Source: Prochilodus magdalenae
Lineage: Eukaryota; Chordata; Actinopteri; Characiformes; Prochilodontidae
Reading direction: 5' to 3'
Assembly: GCA_024036415.1 (NCBI GenBank)
Contig: JAMWET010001276.1
Span: forward strand, 1,116,001 to 1,180,000
DNA length: 64,000 nucleotides
The position numbers were made by a program, and so were the translations under genes. Below, piece after piece: positions 36,690 to 47,777 of the stretch (position 1 is its first letter; each line of letters starts with the position of its first letter). The notes under the pieces were generated by a model. The model was given only the letters and a program-made list of their open reading frames with translations. It had not been told where the DNA came from and ran no database searches.

Positions 36690-36945
36690 CCCCCCCCCCC
36701 CTCTGGCTTTTGACCTCCTTCCGTTCTCCTGACTTCTCTCCTTGTCTCTTCTTTCTATTTTAGTTGCCTCATTGCCAGACTCCCCTGGTTCTGACCTCAG
36801 CCTGTCCCTCGACTCCGATCCTGAATTCTCCCTCTGTTATGTTTGGTTGTGTTGTATTTAGCTACCTGATTGTTCAATAAAGCTCATCTGACTTTTAGCT
36901 CTGCGTGCCTCGGTCCAAGTTCTTTGTTCCTGATATGCACATTGC
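36690..36945 (+). repeat. Possible retroelement 3' end or solo-LTR-like segment
   Basis: After a run of 12 C, a C/T-rich stretch leads to TTGTTCAATAAAGCTCATCT and then TCTGCGTGCCTCGGTCC. The pyrimidine-rich body with a single CAATAAAGCT signal resembles the U3/R part of fish LTR elements or a LINE 3'UTR. No paired repeat or coding part was seen, so the class is uncertain. Confidence 0.25.
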
Positions 36946-39866
36946 CAGCTAGAAAAATCAGCATATTCGGGCCCTGGTATGCTGGTCAGCAGTGAAGTCA
37001 TAATGTTGAGTGTGACATGAAACAAACCTCTGTCATCACACTATGTACAGGACTTAAGATGACGTGAGGGACACTGGGGTCCCAATCTGCAAAGCCATTC
37101 CCCAAAACAGAAGGTTCAGATTTTAGCAACATGCTGAAATGGCTTTTTTCCTTACCCAGGAAAGAACAAGCTGCAAGTTTCACCCTTTTACATGGCACTG
37201 GAGAGAACCACCTCTTACATGCTCCATTTATTTGAGACACTTAAGTTTCACTTACTCACCAAATCTCTACACCTCAAGCCGTAGCAACGTAAATCTCACA
37301 TAGTGCAATACCCACAGGAAACCAAACTCACCTGATCATTGGGAGGACTCAATAATTTAGAGCCTCTGTATTTGGAGGCAGCCCACAGGCAGCTAGTGTT
37401 ACAGCAACACATTGTTTTGTAGGACACTGCTTTCAAAAGGCGAAGGCGAGACGATTGGGTTTCGCACTCAGCAGCTCTGACGCTGAGACTAGAGGACAGA
37501 GCAGAGAACAGAGTGTGCCATTCATTATCCAAGAACAGGATATGAAGTTCCTGACTGATGCTGAAGGCCCCTGGATAAGGCTCATCATCACTGGCACAAG
37601 CTGGTCATAAATACAGCAGACATGCCAGCTTATTACGGGTGACAAGCTGACATGCACCACATGAGCAGTGGTTTAAAAAAGAGAAGCTGCTTGACCATCC
37701 AACAATATGAAAAATTATATCAAACATATTGTGGGTGTCGTCAGTATTCCCAGAATGATTTATTTTTAGAATAATTGTTTCTTTAAAACCAAGAGGTTCC
37801 CAAGTGGTGTAGTTATGAGTTGTGAAAGATATGCGAAGAGTTATGAGAGTATAACTGGTCCTGCTTAACTGGATAAGTTAAATCATTGTACTTACTTTTT
37901 TAATGGCATTTCAAAGCTTACAACAAAGATTGTGAATTATGTGCAAAGTTTGCTTCAGACCATTTCATAAACCATGTACAAAACTCCACATGGCTGCTAT
38001 CACTGCTTTTAACTGTCCAAAGTACTTTTGTCCATCTTCTCCTCTCTTATCAAAATCAGGGGTGGGGATCATGTGAAGACTTTCTTAATACAAACCTGCA
38101 ATAAGAATGTCACTGAAGTAGCCTGATTTGTTAGACTAGACAAAGAAACAGTATCAAAAAAGTTGCTACAAAAAAGTGTTATGTATTATGCAGTGTTTTT
38201 GGTCCAGCTTATCAAAGAATAAAAAATGTGACACTTATTGTACTGACTGACATGGAAAAAAAAAGGCAGGCGGAAAATACCTGATAAAAACACAGGGGTG
38301 GCAGAAAACAATTACAATTGAAAACGAGGGCATGCTTGCGGAAAGCTGTCTCCGAGCTCTTTCTGGTTCAACACCCCCTTCAACCAAACCCTCAAAGATC
38401 TGTGCAATTCAGCCTTAAAGTGAAGTTATATCCACCAATTCAATCACAACAGGCTTTATTCATGCAATTAATTGCAGAGCACTGTGAAAGTCTTCTGTCT
38501 CACCTGTGCCATGTATTTCATGCTGTGCGAATGACATCAAGGTTTTTTAGGCTTGATGCGAGTGAGAGAGAGAGAGTGACACGATGGGGGAGGGGGATGT
38601 AGCAAGAGAGACAGTCTTCCTGAAGTCATGATTATCAGGAACACTGGAGCTCTTATGAGTCAAGTCCTTCACTCTCATCCCACAGCCTGAGGATCCTCAT
38701 CCTACTGCTGAGAGAGCCTGATGAAATAAATGACTTTTGAAGACTGCAGTGAAATTCAGAGAATTCTGAGCAGTGACTGATTTCAGGCCCTGGAAAGTGA
38801 GCTCGTTAGAACGCAGTCACCCTGTGCCGTGTTGGTTTGATTGCAGCATGTGAGTGTCTAAATTCCATTTAAAGGTAAAACCTCAATTAGAAATTGCTGC
38901 CGCCAAATGGAAGCAATCAAATGTTACACAACCCAAAAAAGCAAGCGGCGATAGTGAGTCACTACAGCAACGAGTCTGCTTTTAGTCCCCATATAAGCAG
39001 GTGAAGAACTAGAGTGCATGCTCACAGCCATAAAATAAGTTTAAGAAAACAGGAAAGGGTGGGAAATGAAGCAGTAAAACAAGCAATAACATTGGTAAGA
39101 TGCTTGGCAAAATAAAGGGATTACGTTTGATGCTATCCTCAAAAAGTGCACAGTCACATGATCATAGTAATTTGACATAAATAACAAACAGCTTTTAGGT
39201 TAGTTTGCTATCTAAGCAGTTTCAGCTTAAAGTTTGTATATAGTCATTACAATATTCTTTTTTTGTTGGGAACAAAGTCACATATTAATCATTGGAGAAA
39301 TTGAAATAGCCAAGTAGTTAAAATGCTCAGGCCTAGAACTTAAACTTTGCTACTGATACAGAAATTAATTCTGAAAGTGATACTAATCTTTGTGTGGCTT
39401 CTTAAGAGTGGCAGTTTCCTGCTTTTTTGTTTATCCATTCTCACAGCTGACGAATGACCAAACACAGATTGTTGATGCTGTACACACAAAGACTATGGAT
39501 TACCATTGGCCTGACACTGTCCAACTGCTGAAACATGGCTTGATTTATCCTGACCTTCCTGTGCAGTTTGTGCAAATTTGTGTAAACGCTGCCAATAGAA
39601 CCCTGCTGTTCACCAAATAAACAAGACAAGAGGAGGTCAGTCTCGGTAAATCTGCCTCAAACCTTTGGTGTCGTCTTTAAATATGAACCCATAACAAACT
39701 AACGCCAATATTAAAGTATAGTGCCTTGTATTATATACTGTGCAGCTGCGAGTCACCCAGGTAGAGTCAATGTGTGCTTCAGTAGAAAAGCTCCAAACGG
39801 TGCAGGACTGAGGTCAGATTTGGTGAGTTTTTTTTCCAAATCACATCATCATCTTCACATATTTGC
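36946..39866. other. Gene-free stretch upstream of the galactosyltransferase exon
   Basis: The overlapping minus frames between 36998 and 37660 and the plus frame 38318-38602 have no recognised domain or matching splice context. The expected B4GALT first exon (start Met, short basic tail, hydrophobic anchor) was looked for and not seen. Confidence 0.5.
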
Positions 39867-40171
39867 AGTCATGGCCAAAAGTGATGTCATGGCATTTCTT
39901 CCAGAAAATGATTGCAATTACACATGTTTTGTTATACATATGTTTATTTCCTTTGTGTCTTTTGGAACAACACAAAAAAAAAAATAAACAGAAAGAAAGG
40001 CAAATTTTACATGGGGCTAAAAAACTTTGTTTCAAACATGTGATGCTCATTCAAACTAACCTATGGAAAGTAACAAGTGTGGGCAATGCAGAAATCAGAC
40101 CTGAAACCAGACAAAAAGGAGAGAAGTTAACTCAGTCTTTGCATTGTGTGTCTGTGTGTGCCACACTAAGC

Positions 40172-40255
40172 ATGGAGAACAGAAAGAGGAGAGGAGAAGA
40201 GAACTGTCTGAGGACTTAAGTTCAAAATTGTCGGAAAATATAAATCATCTCAATA
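40172..40255 (+). pseudogene. Tc1-like transposase N-terminal fragment
   Basis: Starts ATGGAGAACAGAAAGAGGAG, giving MENRKRRGEE and then, with a frame slip, the EDL-KIVEKY-type helix-turn-helix start of fish Tc1 transposases. The frame breaks by about 40255, where an internal deletion removes the rest of the DNA-binding region and the first catalytic Asp. Confidence 0.75.
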
Positions 40256-40289
40256 TCTCACCATGCCAACACGTTTGGCCTTGACTGTG

Positions 40290-40640
40290 TGCAATGCATC
40301 ATGAAATTTGAAGATTACTAAAGGATTTTGGGATTTTAGGGCCCAGTATCAGAAAACTGGATTTGCAGCCTAGGCCATGGGTCTTCCAGCAGGATAAGGC
40401 CCCCGAACATACTTCAAAAAGCACCCAGAAATGAAAGGAAACAAAGCGCTGGAGAGTTCTGAACAGGCCCGCAATGGGTCCGGATCTAAACCCCATTGAA
40501 CACCTGTGAAGAGATCCTAAAGTTGCTGTTGGGAGAAGACATCCTTTATATTTTAATATGAGAGACCTAAAGCAGTTTGCAAAAGAAGAGTGGTCCACAA
40601 TTCCAGTAGTGAGATTCCAGTTGTGTGAGGTGTAAGAAGG
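40290..40640 (+). pseudogene. Tc1-like transposase C-terminal fragment
   Basis: Plus-strand frames show VFQQDKAPEHTSKSTQK, RWRVLNRPAMGPDLNPIEHL and GRRHPLYFNMRDLKQFAKEE. These are the second catalytic Asp (QQD) and the SPDLNPIEHLW block with its third acidic residue in the DDE region of Tc1 transposases. The Trp after EHL is a stop codon (TGA), and frameshifts are present. The first catalytic Asp is deleted. Confidence 0.88.
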
Positions 40641-40888
40641 TTGTAAATGGTTACAGGAAGTGACTGATTTCAGTTAAGTGTGTGCAGCCAAATATTAAGT
40701 TGAGAGTCCCAATAATTTTGGGAGTTTTACGTGAGATTATATCAGTTTTGCCTTTTTTTTCTGCTTTTGTGTTGTTCCAATACACACAATGAAAATAAGC
40801 ATATGTATTTTAAAATATTGCAATCATTTTCCAGGAGTAAAATTTTATTATATGGAAAAATGTCAGAGGTGCCAACACTCGACTCTAT

Positions 40889-41340
40889 TTCACATATACA
40901 GACTCAAAAAAACGTCCAGCTTAAAGTCTTATTTGTGACATCCTTTGAAGACATTTAATTTACAAGAGCTCTCTTTGAAAGCTAATTGTATTTTAGCAGA
41001 GCTCTCTTTGAATGTCAACTCATGTTTTTCTGCACATTTAGTGAAATTCTATATTTCCATCAGATGGGTCAGCAAATTGCCAAATTTGTATAGAGCATTT
41101 TTAATACAGAAAACACTGGAACAAATGGCTTCTCATGTTTCAAAACTAGAGGAATTAAGACCAGTGTCATATGCTAATTATATTTCTCACCTTTATGAAA
41201 CTACGAAACTTTCTCACAGATCTTTAGAATCCGTAGGCTGTAGCTGTTCGACAAAAGCCTATTGATGACAAAAATGACTCGGCTATTGAGCAGCTGCATG
41301 CCTGAATAGATCTGCAGAAAAGTGAGGAAGGATTAACTGG
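40889..41340. other. Noncoding DNA with a short direct repeat
   Basis: AGAGCTCTCTTTGAA occurs twice 32 bp apart (about 40967 and 40999). The open frame 40945-41265 spans it but has no recognised domain. Confidence 0.45.
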
Positions 41341-41800
41341 CCAAAATCAGACAAAAGCGAGGAGCGGCGCAGGGTGTCAGGTGCATTCTGGGGAGGTTTT
41401 GGAAGCGCTATCTATTCAGCCCTCTGCCTCTGTCTGCGAGCAGAGCGTTTTTGCCCTGCTCCCATCCAAAACCGAGGCAACCGGATTCCATCTTCTCCGT
41501 GGCGTTCCACAACAGATTCGATTCCCGAGTAGGCCGGAGTGCCGGTGCACAAAAGAAACAGCTGAAAGCGAGTCAGAGGGGCCACAGAAAGGCTCCTTTT
41601 GTTTAGAGCTGCCAGCTGCCATCTCCCCCAGTCAAACTGGGCCTTTCATGTGGAGCCATGGAAGCCCAGCCAAATAGAGAGGAGGGGAGGGCAGGCACCC
41701 CTCCCTCATGCCCACCACCTTCCCGGACACGCCAACCTCCTACCCCGACCCCCATCGCCCCTCCCACTGCCACCCACCACCCAATGTAACAAAACAGGAA
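41340..41800. promoter_or_regulatory. GC-richer segment, possible CpG-island-like region
   Basis: Composition changes clearly here: CpG-containing words (GGAGCGGCGCAGG, GAAGCGCTATC, CCGTGGCGTTCC, GGCCGGAGTGCCGGTG) are frequent against an AT-rich background, followed by a C-rich tract. Long frames are open on both strands, as expected from high GC. It lies upstream of the b4galt2 exon on the minus strand and might be a promoter region, but no start site, TATA box or first exon can be identified. Confidence 0.25.
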
Positions 41801-42936
41801 CCGGAAGAAGCAGCCTGGAAGCAACCTCACTCTTTAACACTAAAATTGAATTAAGTTATTTAGGCTACAGTTAATTGTTGGTGGATCAGATGACTGATTA
41901 TGGAAGATCAAAGGCTGATCAGGACAATTAGACAATCAGTGACTGTTTAAGAGTTCATTTGCATATTTGCAATTTTCTACAGCATAGAACATGTGAAGGT
42001 AAATAGTGTGATAACTTCATCCTGTGCCTGCCTATGTTGCTGCCTAGAATGGTAAAAACCCATGTACATCTGATAAAAAAAACTGTACGTCAGACCTGTG
42101 ACCCTTATGTTATGAATAGGAGTTATTTTTTAAAAGAAGGAGAAAATATAAGCAACTTCTCTGACTATCAGACATATCTCAACTCAAGAAAACAGATAAG
42201 AGCATACCAAAGTAGTTGAGATATAAAACACTTTTTTTGGGTGGACCTCGGTACCAAAATGCTCCACAATGACAGTCATTTTGTTTTCATTTGGGGTACA
42301 GTTTTCCCAATCCACTGTAAATGTTGTGACTACCATTTTATAGCAATTTCCCCTCATCAACAACACCTTTTGGTACTTGATAAAAGCAGTTTGTGGTTTC
42401 TCAGTTAGATTCCCAAAACAGGCAATTTAAGAACCTGTGACAGTGCTTGCTATGTAGAAATGTTTTTTCTCAAATGATGTTTTTATATGCAGTTTGCACT
42501 GTAGCAATGCAGTAATATAATGTAATCTATATTACATTCATTTACTTCAAAAAGATTAAGCTTTAGCACATGCTCTAATACTTTGGAACAGTCTTGTATA
42601 AATGTTTGTTTGGGAAAAAGGCCCAGTTTAACTGTTTAAAGACATATTACACCATGCCTTTTCTCTGTGACATAATGCTTATTTGCACAGCTGAACAGAT
42701 GGACGTGAAGGTTATAAATGTTCATATGATTCTGTAATATTCTGTATTTTTAAAAAGTGACTTGCCACTTTATTATTACTCCTATCCATTTTATTATTAC
42801 TCCTTGTATCTACACTCATTACACTGTCTATTTTGTAGTTCTACAATTACACACTGTGGTCTGTAATCTGTTTCTTGCCATACTTCCATACATGTTGTTC
42901 CCCTTTTTTCCTTGTGTTGTTGGAGTGTTCAAACCA
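41801..42936. other. Gene-free stretch
   Basis: Short frames only. A small direct repeat of TTTTATTATTACTCCT occurs near 42770-42805. Confidence 0.5.
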
Positions 42937-43213
42937 TGTATTCGCTTACTGTCCACTCTGTCAGACACTACTACTTTGCTGGTCTGACATGTAGGTGGAA
43001 AGTCAGAGACAGCAGCTCAGCTGTTGCCGCAAACAGGTCATCCTCTAGTCCTTCATCAGTGGTCACAGGATGCTGCCCACAGGACACTGCTGACTGTATA
43101 TTCTCAGTGAGCAGTGACACTAAGGTGTTTAAAAACTCCAGAAGCACTGCTATCTCTGATCCACTTACCCCAGCTCTTACCCCAGCACTTACCCCAACAC
43201 ACCAAAACCACAT
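42937..43213 (+). mobile_element. Common teleost short interspersed or MITE-like repeat
   Basis: Matches by eye a very abundant fish repeat: TTACTGTCCACTCTGTCAGA, ATCCTCTAGTCCTTCATCAG, TGGTCACAGGATGCTGCCCA, GTGACACTAAGGTGTTTAAA, AACTCCAGAAGCACTGC, then CTGATCCACTTACCCCAGC with three CTTACCCCA-type units. It encodes nothing. Its right end coincides with the point where the adjacent reverse-transcriptase homology stops, so it may have inserted into that LINE or truncated it. Confidence 0.75.
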
Positions 43214-43224
43214 GCACAGCCCGA

Positions 43225-44070
43225 AAAGAACCTGTCTTTCTGACTAGTTTGTTCTGTTTCTTTCTATCTGCAGTCGTGATGCCGCCCCACCAGCAGACAA
43301 AGTTGTAGAATTGAGTCATAAAAACTTGTGAAGGAGTGGACCCTGTATCCCGAATGCCCGGAACCTCCTCAGCTGGTGCAGTCTGCTCTGGCCTTATTCT
43401 TATACAGAACATATGTGTTGTCCAACCAGTCCAGTTTGTTGTTCAGATAAACACCCAGGTACTTGTAGGTTCTGACAATCTCAATGTCCCTTTCCTGGAT
43501 GTTCAACTGTGTGGGTGAAGAGAACTTAGTCCTGCGGAAATCCACCACCAGCTCTTTGGTTTTGCTCGTGTTGCTGTGGAGGAAGTGCTGCTGGCACCAG
43601 TCCACAAAATTCTTTGTTACTTCTCTGTACTCTCATTCATCGCCATCCGAGATGTAGCCAACAATGGCTGAGTTGTTAGATAATTTCTGGAGATGGCAGG
43701 TTGTGGTGTTGTGGGTGAAGTCTGCAGTGTAGAGGGTGTAGGGGGCTAGGACCATTTCCTGTGCTGCCCCCGTGCCGCAGAGTATTGTGTCTGACACACA
43801 TTCCTTAACTCTCACATACTGTGGCCTGTTTGTGAGATAGTCCATAATCCAAGTGATAAGATGGTGGTCCACCCCCACACTCTCCAGTTTGCTCCCCAGT
43901 AGAGTGGGCCTGATGGTGTTGAAAGCACTAGATAGATCAAAGAACATGATTCTAACAGTCATTCCTGCCTTTTTAAGATCTGTGGAGAAGGCAGATGATT
44001 GCATCCTCCAACCCAATTGTGGCTGGTAGGCGAGCTGCAAATGATCCATAGCTGAGCCCACCAATGAATG
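43225..44070 (-). mobile_element. CR1/Rex1-like LINE reverse-transcriptase relic
   Basis: Minus-strand frames give, in order, AMDHLQLAYQPQLG, LEDAIICLLHRS, VRIMFFDLSSAFNTIRPTLL, DHHLITWIMDYLTNRPQYVR, SNNSAIVGYISDGDE (degraded YxDD-equivalent FSDDSAIV block), SKTKELVVDFRRTKFSSPTQ, TYKYLGVYLNNKLDW and GGITTADRKKQNKLVRKTGS. It is the polymerase core of the same family as the copy at 34822-36048, in the opposite orientation. It keeps the FFDLSSAFNT motif, but DD is changed to NN in the catalytic block, and frames shift at least three times. It lacks the endonuclease and its own 3' end. Confidence 0.88.
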
Positions 44071-44639
44071 AAGATAAGTATGAGAATGAGCTAGAATGAG
44101 AATTTCCTGTAGACTGGGATTTTTGCAACTGCTGGCAGACCAGTGTGACCGTATGCTTCCATACACCAGCAAATTCAGCTACTTCTTTCACACTATGGAA
44201 GTCTTTGGCATGTCCAAATGCAATCACTCCTTTTTACCAATCATACTCAACCTAAACTCTTCCTAGGAGTGCTGCCATTACCTCGCTAAATGCATTCTTC
44301 TTATTGGCTCTCTATTGAAACATCTGCATTTAGGGTGTGAGTTAGGGCATGCTTAATGTAAACAGTATATAAATGACTGGCTTTATGAACTGAAACAGAT
44401 TCATCATTTGAACTTTGTACGTCTTAAAGCGGTCAAACCTGTGCAGAATGAAGGCTGCCATAAATCTGCCCTTCAGCACACTGATCTAGAACAATTGTCC
44501 CCGAGCATCAGTTCAGCAAGCGTTATCTGAGGCTACCATGGCACATCTCCAGAAGATGCATATCTGTTGGTGCCTGATATTGATCTGATACCATTTTTGA
44601 ATGCATAACCGTATACTTCACCATGTTTGAGCGATGCAG
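44071..44639. other. Noncoding DNA between LINE relics
   Basis: The reading frame that enters from the LINE runs on to 44227 but loses homology. No other element was recognised. Confidence 0.45.
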
Positions 44640-44876
<237 letters not shown>

Positions 44877-45269
44877 GCTTAGTCATACAGCTCTCTCTCT
44901 GGCTTGCTCTATGTTGTTGTTCCTGTACGTAAGTCAGGTCTATTTCACTAGTAAGGTCTTGGGTTCCTGCAGATCCATCTCTGGCCACTTAAGTGAGATA
45001 AAGGGCAACCAATGAGCAATCAAGTGGCAAACGCTAACATCTGCAGCTCACGCTACTTAAGTGTGAGAGTGCTGTCCCTTGGTTGCTCATGTCTCCTGTG
45101 AGTAGCTAGATCGAAGGTTTTGAGCCTCTTGAGGCAGGTTGCTCTTGCTGCTTCCTTTTCGTTTGAGGAAATAATTTTGATTTGCGCACACCAGTTTTTC
45201 CTCCTGGCAGCCTTAATTTGTTCCCAGTTTGCTATTATTTTCCTGTGCACATTGAACTCGTTTTGCTGG
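44877..45269. other. Noncoding DNA
   Basis: The minus frame 45053-45295 is Lys/Arg-rich with no recognised domain; no repeat family is clear. Confidence 0.45.
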
Positions 45270-45271
45270 GG

Positions 45272-45345
45272 AACTGTTGACTCACCTTGTAGCATGCTGG
45301 CCTGTGATTACGGGCACCAGGGTTCGAACCTTGACACAAACATGC
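45272..45345 (+). ncRNA. tRNA-like segment, probable SINE head
   Basis: TTGACTCACCTTGTAGC resembles an A box and D-arm, and GGTTCGAACC at 45321-45330 is a perfect B box/T-arm, about 43 bp from the A-like box as in a tRNA. The anticodon and acceptor stems do not pair well, so it is not a functional tRNA gene. A tRNA-derived SINE relic is the best reading. Confidence 0.35.
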
Positions 45346-45364
45346 TATTGATGGCATAACAGAG

Positions 45365-45455
45365 ATCAAAAACAAATTAGTGTGGGGATCGGCCTAGTTA
45401 TCCAATACCCGATCCACTTAATATAATTCATATCGGAGCCGATATCCAATCCTAA
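45365..45455. repeat. Possible hAT-type terminal fragment
   Basis: GGGATCGGCCTAGTTATCCA and TATCGGAGCCGATATCCAAT form a short inverted pattern of GATCGGC/GCCGATA words, as seen near the ends of fish hAT-like elements. No partner terminus or transposase was found. Confidence 0.25.
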
Positions 45456-47775
45456 TATAGGATGGCAGCATCGCTAGGCCATACCGCCGCTCCAGTATCT
45501 GGCCCTTCTACAGCTGAAGTTAAATAATCCAGCTCTGCGCCTTCAATCTCCTCACTGTGCTCCAGTACAGACCGCAGGCAAATCGCTCAGAAACTGGGCT
45601 GTTTCCTCTGGCTGTTTCTGGAGCACCTTTGGCCAACATCGTCCACCTTTCTTCACACTTCAAGGGCAGAGGGAACAAATGCAGGAATAACATCACAGAA
45701 AATGCTGTTGATGAAAAAAGATGTCTACAGTAATGAGCATCTATCCCAATGTGACGTCAGCCTCTCCGAATCACACTCTTCAAATATCAAACACTTGCAC
45801 AACTAACTGCAGTGCCTAACCTTAATGGAAACAGAAATACTAGTTACTGTCCTTGAATATACTTTTAATGGTTCATGTCCTACTTTCTGAAGGATTTTAT
45901 ACAATGGTCCAGTGCTTTTAACTCCAGGAAAACAAATCTCCAGGGAAACAAATCTTTTTACCACTTTATTGCTGCTTTTTCTCCAAGTTTTCTTCTGCGT
46001 CTTTACAACACATTAGGCATTCTTAATACTCCAAAAGAATTTTATGTAGGTTGACTATTTCTTAGTGGCCATAATACCACCCACCCATCCTTTCAAGGAC
46101 AGAACTGCAGTAAGCTTCCATGTGCTGATTCTGGCAGAAAATGTTTTGCACTTTTTAAAAAGTCACTACTTTACACATGCTTCAGTTGATTCCTGGATAA
46201 GCTCAAGTACTATCCCCCCTTAAAATAATTTCACACATACCTCAGCATTAAAAGGAAATACCACAGTTTTTAATATGTCTTCATAATTACTTAAGTGAAG
46301 TCATTGCTGTGAAATCTATTTCACAGTCTATCTATCTACAGTCAGAATTGTTTATGGTGGTGGTCATAGGAACCAGATGTCTGAATCACCTGTAAAACTT
46401 CCCAAGAATGTATTACATGGAATGATTATGAATACACTTCCTGCTGTCTGATATATACTTTAATGATAGTTTTGAGATCAGGTTTCAGCCTATTGCTGGA
46501 ATCATGAAAAAAGGAATGCCGCTGTTACAGAAGGCAGGTTGAACGAGCCACAGATTACACAGATCCCAATAATATCCGCTCATAATTTAACACCGCTACA
46601 ACAGGAGACAGCAGCTACTGGTTGTCGTTTTTAATAGTAAATAAAACTGTTATATTTGTGCTGTACACATAAGAACCCCTTATTCCCTTTATCACCTCTG
46701 CAGCAGGAATGCACATTTCACATCAAACTGCATTTCCATCACACTGAGTGAACTATAAGGAATTTCTGAAAACTCTTTCTACTATAGATGTAGGACTCAA
46801 ATTGGCACAGTGGTATTTGTCCCTCGGATCTGTTTTGATTTCACCCTTCAGTCTTTCCAAAATTCTTTTCCAGTCTCCAGCAAGTCCAACTACAATTTAA
46901 TCTCCCATTTAACTCTTGCCAGCACAGTCAAGCTGTTAAGAAGTTAAATTAGGCCAGAGCAAACCAGAGCTGTGCTTCAGCAGCTTCAGTTCTGCTAAAG
47001 ACAAAAAGGCCTGAGCTCTGGTGCTGTAATAAGATAAAAATGACAAAATGTTTTTGAAATGTTTGTGGAAAAACTGCAAAGAAATAACCCCCTACAGACG
47101 TGTAAGAGAGTCTGCAGAGCCACATAACTTGCAGCTGTCACTGCTGAGCAAAAAAGATTTATATTACATTTATACAAGAAACCCCACTTAAAACAGCGCA
47201 TAGCTTTCAAAACAGACATTATAGAATCCTGTGCCCTCAAAACCAAAGGGGTCCTACTTTTAGCGCCTAGGACAATACATTTGCACCTGGGAGCACTGGG
47301 TGGGTATTCTAATGGTAGATTCTGCTACGCTATGGTCACATTCAAACACAGTTTCATTTTGTTTAGTGTTATGTCCCAAATAATTTTGACAAAGTCAAAA
47401 TTTAACAGTTAAAGTTTGGTAACATATCCCAATTTTTTCAGAAGCAGATTTTAATGTGGCAGTTGATTCTTTAAATAGATCTGGAATATATTAAGAACAA
47501 CCTTAAATCCTTTCTGGAATTGAATAATACTCCCAAGATAAAGCTCATACTTTTTCGGAGACCACAAAATGTGTAATGTGGAGGCTTTTAGATCATTCTT
47601 CTAAAACTGCTAGAGCCTGAAAAAGTAAAATTAACTCAGTGGAAAAGATGATCGGAAATGTGGCTCTAAATGCTTTGAAGGCTGAATTTAAGAATCTAGC
47701 AAGCTTCTTGCACTGAAACGCAAACAATCCGAACGTCTGGCCCATTGACCTTCCTTTTTTTTAACCTGAAACAAA
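45456..47775. other. Gene-free stretch
   Basis: No exon recognised. A perfect small hairpin, CTGTGAAAT-CT-ATTTCACAG, lies near 46309-46328. The minus frame 46995-47246 has no recognised domain. Confidence 0.5.
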
Positions 47776-47777
47776 AG

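Larger units (their letters stand above)
39868..40888 (+). mobile_element. Internally deleted Tc1-like DNA transposon
   Basis: Starts CAGTCATGGCCAAAAGTGAT, a typical Tc1-family terminus. The left inverted repeat (TTCCAGAAAATGATTGCAAT through TTTTGGAACAACACAAAAAA; about 39899-39980) is matched in reverse by the right one (TTTTGTGTTGTTCCAATACA through GCAATCATTTTCCAGGAGTA; about 40762-40840). The right outermost end (GGTGCCAACACTCGAC) is eroded. Between the repeats lie only the two ends of a transposase gene, so the copy is non-autonomous. Confidence 0.9.

Noticed and set aside
38318..38602. 94-codon open frame, plus strand
   Set aside because: No recognisable family, and the end runs through GAGA-rich simple sequence.
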